The translations under genes were made by a program, and so were the position numbers. From the NCBI GenBank assembly GCA_943736015.1, contig OX031062.1, positions 53,122,962 through 53,186,961 of the forward strand: 64,000 nt of DNA, in the 5' to 3' direction. Shown here piece by piece: positions 47,801 to 59,800 of the stretch. The notes beneath the pieces are model-generated. The model ran no database searches. It was given only the letters and a program-made list of their open reading frames with translations, and was not told the origin of the DNA. This stretch comes from Tridacna crocea. Its lineage: Eukaryota; Mollusca; Bivalvia; Cardiida; Cardiidae. The stretch's first letter is position 1. Every line of letters begins with the position of its first letter.

Positions 47801-50800
47801 GTAACCTGCATTTTCCCCTTTTTCCACCAATATTGTCTATCTCTTCAATCACATATCCAAACAATTTAGTTGCAGAAATTGTCATCAGCATATACTTACA
47901 TCTTGGACAAGTTCATAATTTTGCTGTATTGTAAAGTATTTGTAAGAATGTTGCTTTTGTATGCATGTTGCGTTATTTTTTCCTTTTTTTTTTCTCTTTG
48001 ATCTTGTACTAATCTTTTTCTCTTTGCTATATGAAAACTGCTTAACACATTACCAAACGACAATATTTTAGACTGGTCCAAACTGAAAGCATTTGCAGAC
48101 GACAAAATAAAAGTGACTGAAAATTTGGATGTTTTCTACCCTGCATGAAACAAGTTTCAGTTTTTGAGTCTCATTTATTTTGTCATCTGCAAGTGCTTTA
48201 AATTTGGACCAGTCTAAAATTTTGTAGTTTGGTAAAGAGTTAAGCAAGCCAATGAGATGAAAATCTCTCAATGTTACCGGATTGTACCTTCGGTCATGGG
48301 GAAAGCCTTAGTTTATATATTTTGCCCATTTTCATTGAAACTTGGTATGTTTGTTTTATATCCATATATTATGGTGCCACCTTTTCACGCTTTTGTAACT
48401 CCCAAGTATCTTTATGATCCTTCTACCTCTATATTACAAGTTGTATATGCTAAATGACTCTATCTGTTGATATGTCACAAAAACCAAAGTGTATCATAGC
48501 AATGCCCTGTGATAGAGGAACTGAATACATCTGCTGGAAGTATCAATCCAGGTCAGTCAGTGCAGGCTGACGGGGGTTGGAATGTGTTGCTTTTGGTCAG
48601 TTTTTCTGCATGTCATAGGACTGTTCTATTCTAAAATTCATTTGTTTTTTTAACCCTTTACCAATTAATCCCTGAGATAGAAGCCTTTTGAAAACATTGT
48701 GGGAAAAGGAGAAAATGCTGGCAAGCAGCATTTTCTCCTTTTCCCACAATGTTTTCTACCCTGCTGGAAATAAATTTCAATTTTTGAGTTATGTTTATTT
48801 TGTCGTCTGCAAGTGCTTTTAATTTGGACCAGTCCAAAATTTTGTCGTTAGGTAAAAGGTTAACAAAATGGATTTCATGGATCCATAATGATGTGTTGGC
48901 TTGATTGGCATAACACACTAACTACCCTTTATCAAACTACAAAATTTTAGACTGATCCAAATCAAAAGCATTTGCAGACGACAAAATGAATGTGACTAAA
49001 GAATTAAAATATGTTTTAGGTAAGGAAGAAAACATTGTGGGAAAAGGAGAAATGCTGGTTACAGGCATTTTCTCCTTTGCCCACAATGTGTTCAAAAGGG
49101 TTTAATGCCTCTTTCAGAGGGGTGTTAAAAGTGAGGATTGTGTGGTAAAGGGTTAACTCTTTATCCAACAACAAAAATATAGACTGGTCCAAACTGAAAG
49201 CATTTGCAGACAACAAAATAAATGACTCAAAAATTAAAATTTGGTTTGAGAAGGACAGATAACATTTTGGGAAACGGAGAAAATGCTGGTCACCAGCATT
49301 TTCTCCTTTTCTCACAATGTTTTCAAAAAGCTTCTTTCACAGGGGTGTTAAAAGTAGGGATTGTGTGGTAATGGGTTAAGCCCCTTTCGTCAGAGCATGG
49401 CCCAAATGCATGTTCTATTCTGTTTCCAGTGTCTGTTGCGTCTACAGCCAATTCCGTATTTACCTCAAGTAACCAGGTCTGTAGGATGGATACACAAGAG
49501 GTGGTTCTGTATGGGGAGAGGTGTGGATTAGGTTTTGTACTAGAATCCACTGTGCCGCCTCATTGTGTGCTGGAGGATCCACCAGTGGTCATGAGACTTG
49601 AACCTAATACTGCAGCTGATAGGTAAACTTATAATACTTTGCCAAACAGTTATAAGCGTGTTTAACGATACAATACAAGGCTTTTAAAAACCATGGTAAG
49701 AAAACGGTGGTGACCAGTGCTCACTCCTTTCACAACCTTGTTACCTACTTTCCCAAAGATAAACTGGTTTATTTGAGAAAATTGTAATCTGTCACCCGCA
49801 AATTTTATCCATTTGCAACAGTTTAAAATGTCACTGATATGTAAGATTAGTAAATACAACCATTCAGCTGATTAAGAAATAATCTTTCTATCATGGTTTA
49901 TCATTCAATAAGCTATAGTTGTGAGTTAACCCTTTCCCAAACAATCCCTGGTTTTTATGGGGTCTGGAATAGTAGCCTTTTGAAAACATTGTGGGAAAAG
50001 GAGAAAATGCTTGTAACCAGCATTTTCTCCTTTTCCCACAATGTTTTCTTCCCTATCATAGACAGAAATCATCTTTTCAGCAAGAGTTGAATTGTCATCT
50101 GCAAGTGCTTTCAATTTGGTCTGGTCCAAAAGTTTGTTGTTTGGGAAAGGGTTAAAAGGTACAGTAAATAATCTATGAGGGCTATTGAGTGTTTATAGAG
50201 CCAAATTAACATGTTAGGGAACACTGTGGAAAAAGGAGAAAATGCTAGTTAACCAGCATTTCATTCCTTTCCCTTAGTATTTTCAAATGCCTTCTTCTTT
50301 GGGGTCTTTAAAAGTCAGGATAATGTGGTACAGTTAACCCATTACCACACACTCCCTACTTTTGATGACGGAGAAAGAAGCCTTTAGAAAACATTGTGGG
50401 AAAAGGAAAAAATGCTGGTAACCAGCATTTTCTCCTTTTCACACAATGTTTTGTACCCTTCACAAAACAAATTTCAAATTTTAAGTCACGTTTATTTTGT
50501 CGTCTGCAAATGCTTTCGATTTGGACAACCCTAAAATATTGCCATTTGGTAATGAGTTAAATTCTGTTCAAATGTTCTCATTTTGATTCATCAACTTTGT
50601 TTTCCAGATGTGGAGTTATCCAAGAAGGTGACCGAATACTGACCATCAATGGTCAAGATGTCTGTGAGAAAACTCTGGAGGAAGTGAACTCTCTGCTGCA
50701 GGAACTTTGGCAAAGAGCCAAACTAGAAGTAGAGTTTGATGTGGCAGACTCGGTCAGTGCTAGTACGGGTACATTTGTTGTCAAGTTACCTCGAAAACCA

Positions 50801-53800
50801 GGCGGAATTGGGGTTACGTTAAGTAGTAAGTGTTGTAGGTTTTACATAATTTTGTGGATAGCAAAACCCTCTACCAAATAGTCCAAAGTTCAAATGACCC
50901 TGATTAACTCATTGCCAAATGACAATATTTTAGGCTTGTCGAAATCGAAAGCATTTGCAGACGACAAGATAAAAGTGACTGAAAATTCGAAATTTGTTTT
51001 GTGAAGGGTGGAAAACATTGTTGGAAAAGGAGAAAATGCTTGTTACCAGCAATTTCTCCTTTTCCTACAATGTTTTCTAAAGGCTTCTTTCTCAGGAGCG
51101 TCAAAAGTAGGGATTATGTTATAATGGGTTCAGAGGACTTCTACAAACACTCGTGTTTGTACCATGCTCTTTCTCTGATGTAGCTGTAAGGATGTTCTTA
51201 TAACTTGAAACTATCTGAATATGCATATGTTTCCAATTATATTATAAACTTCTTGTAACATAAAATTTGTCAACTAATTAGGAAGAACTTGAAGAAAAAC
51301 AAGGTCTGGAAAATCACTTATTGGTCCTTAAAGCTATTTAATGTCAAAATGGATCATGATCGGAGGTTGAATTGACAGTCTGCATTAAATACAATCTGTT
51401 TCTCACATGGTGATTTGGATGTGGCACCAACTAAAACCTGAACAGCAATGTTATCACCATGGTCCAAAAATTCTGTTGTTTTACCTTTATTTATTTTCTT
51501 CCAATTTAGAAAGTGTAGTTACACATCAGGGTCTGTATTCACCATCCATTTTAATAACATTCTTGGTCATGTTCTCCAGAATTTACTACATTTGAAGCAG
51601 CAAAGCTTATTGGTTTAGCCATCAGGAGTTGTGTTACTTTCAAATTTGGAAAAGTTCAGAGTATAAAACCAAGAATGTTCATAAGAATGGTTGGTGAATA
51701 TGGGCTCAGAAGAGAGACAATACAGTTTTGATGTTTACTTGCTTTGATTTTTTTCAGCCAAGACCAAATTAGGAAATCCAATATTGATTACAGAAGTTAA
51801 AAAAGGGAGTGTTGCTTATAGGTAAGACTATAGTTCTTTTTAACCCTTTATCACACAATTTCGTATGTTTATCTAGAAACATTGTGAAAGAAGGAGGAAA
51901 TGCTGGTTATTGCCTTTTTTTCATCTTTCACAATGTTTTCTATCCTTTCATAGACAAATTTCTTACTCTGAATGATTGTCCTCTGCAATGATATTAGTTC
52001 AGACGGTTCAAACATTTTGTTGTCTGGTAGGGATGGCTCTGATTGTGCTATGTATTAATGAAAATGTTTTTCCTGTTGTTAGTGCTCTAAGGATTAACTA
52101 TTATAATATTTCAGTGTTAGAGATTTCCTTATATGTAAAAAAAAAAAAACAGCCATTTGTTTTGAACTTTAGATGTGGTTCCATACAGCCTGGAGACAAA
52201 TTGATGTCTATCAATGATGTGAGGACAGAAAATCTCAGTATAGACGAGGTCATTGATCTCCTAAAGTCAGAGGAAGAAATCTTAAAGCTGAAACTTAGAC
52301 GGGATGATCCTTGTACAGGTAACAATTGCTTACATTCATAATTCCTATGTTCTTTTGTGTCTCTGTCAACCAATCAGTCAAGAAAAAAAGAAAATAGTTC
52401 TTGTGGCACATGTTATGAGGGTCGTCCAGAAAGTTCTGTACCACATCTTATTTTGCATTGAAAAATGTTTACATATAAATGGAGAAAAGACAGGCTTTTA
52501 AGTCTGCACTAAAATTGTCTAATAAGAAATGAAATTTAATTATAAAGTATTTGTTAAAAATAGAGAGAGGAATATTATAAACATTGAGGGAAAGGTTCAG
52601 TTAGCAGTACAGTACTAATGACTTTAATGTGACAGAACAAAGTTAAAACATAATTTTCAATTATTTTTTAACCTATTCTCATGTAGCACACACAGACAAA
52701 ATAAAAGTGACTGAAGAGTCGAAATTTGTTTTGTGAGGGGTAGAAAACATTGTGAGAAAAGGAGAAAATGCTGACCAGCATTTTCTCTTTTTCCTACAAT
52801 ATTTACTAAAAGCTTTCTTGGGGTCGTCAATAGTGGGGATTGTGTGGTAATGGGTTAACTTCCACATGTGAAGGTAAAGGAGAAATTTTATACTACAAAC
52901 ATTTTTTTTTGCTAGCCACAATGTTTTCATAAGCTATGTGCTGCAAGTTTTAAAAAAAAAAAACATTAATGAATAATATGTTTAAAATTACAGATGAGTC
53001 TGGGATTGAGTGTATATCCTACACTGTAGAGTTACAGAGGAATGGAGGGCCATTAGGGATCACTATTATAGGGACAGATGACCCTATTGATCCCATTGTA
53101 ATTTCTAGTCTTGCTGAAGGAGGTCTTGCATCTAGGTAGTATGATCCCTTTTCCTGTTTACCAAAAAATATGGGGTTTCATAGACCCTGAGAAAGGTTTT
53201 TGAAAGCATTGTTGCAAAAGAAGAAAGTTCTGATACCCAGTATTTTCTCTTTGTACTACATAATATTTATACCTTTTCTGATACAAATAATGTCATTTGT
53301 GCCACATTTTTTTGTTGTCTGCAACAGCTTTCAATTTTTACCAGTCAAAAAGTTTATCATGCGGTGGAGAGTTAATTTAACAGGATATGGGACATTTGTG
53401 TTAACTCATTACCAAACGACAAAATTTCAGGTTTGTCCAAATCAAAAGCATTTGCAGATGACAAAACAAACGTGACTGAAAATTTGAAATTTGTTTTGTG
53501 AAGAGGAGAAAACATTGTGGGAAAAGGTGAAAATGCCGGTTACCAGCATTTTCTCTGTTGCCAACAATGTTTTCTAGAGGCTTCTTTCTCAGGGTCGTCA
53601 AAAGTGAGGATTGTGTGGTAATGTGGTCGATAAAGAGTTAAGAACATTCTTTGTGTTATTCTCAAAGATTTTCAAAACTTGAATGTAACCAAATTGTTAT
53701 AGCAGATTACAAGTGTTACTTTCAAATTTAGAAAATTCTATAGAATAAGACTAAAAATGTTGGTGGATACAGGCCCTGATCTTCAACCTACACAGTTTGC

Positions 53801-56800
53801 TGTGCTCATATATTCTGGACCAGACAAACATATTCTGGACCAGAGAAACTTTGAATTTACAATAGTTTAGGTCTTATTTCTAGACAGAAAAATGTCTGTT
53901 AGGTTTCCTTGGCCTTATTAGTAAGTTTTGGGTCAAGTTTGACAACTGTATTCGCATTCCTGTGCTTGTAGAACTGGGGCTATTAGAGTTGGGGACAAGC
54001 TGCTTGCCATTAATGGAGTGTCAACAGTGAGTAAAACTCTGACGGAAGCGACGGCTATGTTACAGAACGCAGGAGAACTTGTCACACTGAAGATTGCCAG
54101 ACCTGATAAACAAAGTAGGTCTAGTGTTAATCTGCATGATCATGTGTCCAATGAGCCCTTTACAAAACAATTCCTGGTATTAACAACCCTGGGAAAGAAG
54201 CCGTCTGAAAACAATTTGGGAAAAAGAGAAATTGCTGGAAACAAGCATTTTATCATTTTCACAATGTTTTCTGTTCTTCCAATGTCGAATTTCAATTTTT
54301 GAGTCACCTTTATTTTGTCGTCTGCGAATGCTTTCGATTCTGACATGTCTGAAATTTTGTTTTTAGTAAAGAGTTTAGTATTGTATTTGATTCATGTCCG
54401 GTGAAAATGGGGTTGAAGGCATTCAAAAAAGTAATAACCCAGGTCAGCCTACACAGTCTGCAATTGGTCAGTTTTCTGCTTGATAAAAGACTAGTCTTCC
54501 ATATGACTCACATTTGACAACATTGATTTTGTGCATCCATAGTTATAGTCTACAGTGTTTTAGTGAAGAAGATACTGAAGATCAAAGATCAGGCTGCAGC
54601 CTCATCTTGATCTCTACTAGCTGCAAAGGCGACTGTGGGTTTGAAAGGCACTTAACCCATTACCACACTATCCCGACTTTTAATGACTCTAAGAAAAAGA
54701 AACCTTTGAAAACATTGTGTGAAAAGGAGAAAATGCTGGTAACCAGCATTTTCTCCTTTTCCCACAATGTTTTTTACCCTTCCCGAAACAAATTTCAATT
54801 TTCAAACCATATTTATATTGTCGTCTGCTAATGCTTTCAATTTGAACAAACCTAAAATTTTGTCGTTTGGTAGAGAGTTAAAAGATTAGTAAGTCGGAAG
54901 GTCAGGAGTACAAAATGTCTATAAAGGAAAATTGCAATGTTTTAAAAGAAGATCAAATAATCTTGTGTTTCTCCCTCTTAATTCATACTTATTTTTCTTT
55001 CAATATTGTAGAAATTCCACCACAGAACACCAGCCATAAAAGTAATGTAAGTATAACATTGAAATAAGTTTTTTAGCTCACCTGAGCAACAAGGGGAGCT
55101 TTTAGGGTCACTGGGTGTCCGTCGTACGTCGTCCGTCTTGCGTCGTCAACAATTCTTTAAACATCAACTCCTCCTAAACCGCTGAGCCAATTTTGACCAA
55201 ACTTGGCAGGAATGTTCCTTGGGAGGTCCTCTTTAAAAAAATGTTCACAGAATTTGATTCCGTCAAAAACTCTGGTTGCCATGGCAACCAAATGGAATTT
55301 TTTAGCAAATTCTTTAAAAATCTTCTCCTCTGAAACCGCTGGTCGGATTTTGAAATTATTTCACAGATATGTTCCTTGGGTGACCCTTTTCAAAAATTGT
55401 TCGTGAAATTTTGATCCGTCAAAAAATGTGGCTGTGGTGAATGGGGGCTACTTGAACTATACAGAAATGAAGGAATTCTTAAAAAATCTTCTTCTCTGAA
55501 AGCATTTTCTCCACTGCCATAAATGTTTTTCTACACTTTCAGACATAAATCTCATTATGAGGTACATTTAGTTTGCTGTATGCTGGTTACCAGCATTTCC
55601 TCAATGCTGGTTACCAGCATTTTCTCCTTTGCCCACAATGTTTTCTAATGGCTTCTTTCTCAGGGGCGTCAAAAGTAGGGATTGTGTGGTAATGGGTTAA
55701 GTGGTTAAACTTAAATAAAACAAGAGGGCCAAGATGGCCCTGGATCGCTCACTTGAATTTTTGAGATGACCATGGCCTATTTTTTTTTTGAGGTATTGAA
55801 ACATTGGAACCAAATTTATAATTTTGCTAAGCAATTTTCAATAGGTCACCTGTAAAATTAATTTCGAAATCTGACCATCAGTTTCAAAAAGAAGAATTTT
55901 TAGGAATTCTTCATTTCTGTATAAGAGCAAGTATTCCCCATCCACGAGAGCCATGTTTGAGCCATGGATCAAAATTTACGAACAAGTTTTGAAAAGGGTC
56001 ACCCAAGGAACATTTCGGAAAATTTCTTTTAAAATCTGACCAGGGGTTTCAGATAAAGAGAATTTTCAAGAATTTCATCATGTCCATATAGTGCAAGTAG
56101 CCCCCATTCACAAGAGCAAGGATCACCCAAGGAACATCTCTGTCAAATTATTTTAAAATCTGACTAGGGGTTTCAGAGAAGAAGAATTTTCAAGAATTTC
56201 TTCATTTCCATATAGTGCAAGTAGCCTCCATTCACCAGAGCCATGTTTCTTGACAGATCAAAATTTTGTGAACACTTTTTGAAAAGGGTCACCCAAGGAT
56301 CATCTCTGTGAAATCATTTCAAAATCTGTCCAGCCGCTTCAGAGAAGAAGAATTTTTAAAAATTTCTCCATTTCCCTATAGTGCAAGTAGCCCCCATTCA
56401 CCAGAGCCATGTTTCTTGACCAATCGAAATTTCGCAAACACTTTTTGAAAAGGGTCACCCAAGGAACAACTCTGTGAAATTATTTCAAAATCTGACCAGC
56501 GGTTTCAGAGAAGAAAATTTTTTAAGAATTTCCTCATTTCCCTATAGTCCAAGTAGCCCCCATTCACCAGAGCCATGTTTCTTGACCAATCAAAATTTCG
56601 CGAACAATTTTTGAAAAGGGTCACCCAAGGAACAACTCTGTGAAATTATTTCAAAATCTGACCAGCGGTTTCAGAGAAGAAGATTTTTTAAGAATTCCTT
56701 CATTTCTGTATAGTGCAAGTAGCCCCCATTCACCAGAGCCACATTTTTTGACGGATCAAAATTTCACAAACAATTTTTGAAAAGGGTCTCCCGAGGAACA

Positions 56801-59800
56801 TATCTGTGAAATAATTTCAAAATCCGACCAGCGGTTTTAAAGAATTATCCAAGGTTTCAGATTCTAGTGAAAAGAGGCTTTGAAAACATTGAGAGAATTA
56901 AAAAGTGATGGTAAGAAGCATTTTTCTCCTTTTACCAGAATTGTTTATATGTTTTTAAAACCAGGTTTGGTCATTTAAGTCACATTAAATTTGTTATCTG
57001 CAAATGCTTTCCAGTTTGACAAGTCAGAAAATTTTGTCCTCTAGAAATGAAAAGTTAAACATCTTTAATATTATTCCATTGAAGAAATTTAAAACTTGCA
57101 GATTCTTTTAATGATATGCTCTATTCTTTCAGTCAGAGAAAGAGGAGACATGTAAATCTAACACACCAGTACGCAGTATTGACAGCGCTTTAGAATCATG
57201 GGATAGCTCAGGGCCAGATATCAACCCCTCTAGTCAGAATAGAACACACTCTGTGTCAGTACCTAAAACCAGACCTCAGAATGCTAGTGTATTAAAAGGG
57301 CGGGACAACAAGAAGCGTAAGTCCCACCCCTATTCTTCTGATTCAACAGACACTGGAGATGACTTTGGTAAAAAAATGTCTGAGTTGAGAATATCAGATG
57401 AGGCGTGGGAAGGTGATCAAGAGAGTAGTAAAAGTGACGAATCTAGTCCTGAAGATGATTGGTCAAAGGCATTTAAAAACTTTGAAGCACAGTCAAACAT
57501 GTTGGAACAGATAGCCAGTACATCAAAACAGCATAGTACTGGAAGTTTAGATAGAAAAAACAATAAATCAAATAAGAAAGAAAGGCAAAAAGTGAAAAGA
57601 AACTGGTCACATAGTACAAGTCGCGGTGCAATAAGTCAAAATGATCTACGGCAGTATCCATTAGACCGTAGGGCACGTAGATGTGCTAGTACGTCAAGTG
57701 CCCGTGACCTCAATCATCCCTCTTTAAAGGACCAGTATAGTTCATACTCAGCTCCATCACCTCAATCTATACAGTTGCATAGAGTGACCTTGGAAAAAGA
57801 CACACCCAGTGAGGACTTTGGGTTTGGTGTTTCTGACGGAGTGTATGATAAAGGAGTGTTCATCAGTGCTGTGAGACCAGGATCTAAAGCTGACAGAATG
57901 GGTCTTAAATGTTACGACAGAATATTGCAGGTTTGTTATGTGGTATTTAACTTTCTTACCAAACAGGAAACTGTTAAACTTGCCCAATTTGAGAGTATTT
58001 GCAGATGACAAATTAGATGTGGTTAAAGTGGTAAGATCTTTCTTTGAAGGGCAGAAACTATTGGTAGAAAAGGAGAAAAAGCTGGTAATCAGCTTTGTTC
58101 CCTTTCCACCAGTATTTCCCAAAGACCTCTCCATAGGTAAAAGGTTAATACAATTTTCAAAATTCATATTGCAACGGCCACCTTAACTTTCCTAATACTC
58201 TTCTACATGTACCTTTCACAACAGTTTTTACAAGTCACTGGCTTTTTTCTGATAAAAACATTATTAAAACTTTGTACGTAAAGTAATTCTGTTACAAGGA
58301 CTCCCATTAATTTTCATCAAGAGCCTGGGAGAGCTGGGACAACTCATGACACTTGCATTACTTGATGAGTATGGTATGGACCTTTCTATTGAACTTCTAG
58401 AATATTTTGGGTAGGACAAGGTATTAACTCTTTACAACAGACAAGCATATCAAATGCCTCTCAAATGGTAGAATTTATATGTGAAGGAATTGAAAACACT
58501 CTCCAGAGGGACAAAATGCTGGTTATTAGCATTTTTATATCCAGAAAGTGTCATATTTAGTTAGGGTGCCAGTTGTCCATCTGTCTGTCCATTAGCATTT
58601 TCTTGTTACTCCTCCTGAAGTTTTCATTGGAATAAGTTTGAACTTACCACAATGAATCTCTGTGATGTGTAGTTTTACATGTGACTTTTAAAATTTGGAT
58701 GTCTGCAGGTGTTAAAGATAAACCATTTCACGAACAAGCCTCTTTGGGCATATATGCACTGCCTTCCAAAGTTTTTGTTTTCATTTTCCCTCAATGCTTT
58801 TAGAAACTTCCTTATTCAGGGTTGCTAACAACTGGGATTGTTTGGTAAAGGATTATAGTTTTTCGCATGAATACATGTAAAAATAATTTTGGGAAAAAGA
58901 CACAAAAAAATTTGTTACAGTTGATTTCTTCTTTGCCGCAAGGTGTTCAAAAGTGGTCTTTTGTTAACATTAAAAAGTTGTCTGCATGTTTAACACAATA
59001 TTCAAGTCCTGATAAAAACCAAGCCCTTAACCCATTACCACACAATCCCTACTTTTGATGACCCTGCGAAGGAAGTCTTTAGAAAACATTGTGGGAAATG
59101 GAGAAAATGCTGGTAACCAGCATTTTCTCCTTTTCCCACAATGTTTTCCACCCTTCACAAAACAAATTTCAGTCACTTTTATTCTGTCGTCTGCAAATGC
59201 TTTCGATTTGGACAAGCCTAAAATTTTTTCGTTTGGTAATGAGTTAAAGTATCTTTCACAAGTATAGTTGCCTTTCAGGTTAGTACAGATCAAAATCAGA
59301 CTTCACAAAATACGTCTAATCCTTAACTCATTACCAAACGACAAAATTTTAGGTTTGTCCAAATCGAGAGCATTTGCAGACGACAAAATAAAAGTGATTG
59401 AAAATTAGAAATTTGTTTTGTAAAGGATAGAAAATATTGTGGGAAAAGGAGAAAATACTGTTTACCGGCATTTTCTCCTTTTTCCACAATGTTTTCTAAA
59501 GGTTTCTTTCTCGGGGGCATCAAAATTAGGGATTGTGTGGTAATGGGTTAATGTACACAGCCAGATTTGTTCAAGTGCTATTGACAAAAGCTGTCTTGAA
59601 ATTTCACATGTTTGAGTACGGAGTACTCTAGACTGAAAACGTCAGTTGGATTTATTTGACACTGTGAGCGTTTACTCTTTACCAAGCAACAAAATCTTAG
59701 AGTAGTCCAAATTCAATGATTTACGGACTACAAAATAAATATGACTCAAAAATTGAAGCCTGACTTTGGAGGAGTGGAAATGATTGTGGGAAAAGGAAAA

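Noticed and set aside
54115..54302. Extension of the PDZ6 exon frame beyond ARPDKQ
   Set aside because: A donor at 54115 joins in phase to the micro-exon; the extension is intron and hairpin element.
57931..58008. Extension of the PDZ7 exon frame beyond CYDRILQ
   Set aside because: A GT donor at 57931 joins in phase to the last exon, which completes PDZ7; the extension runs into a family A copy.
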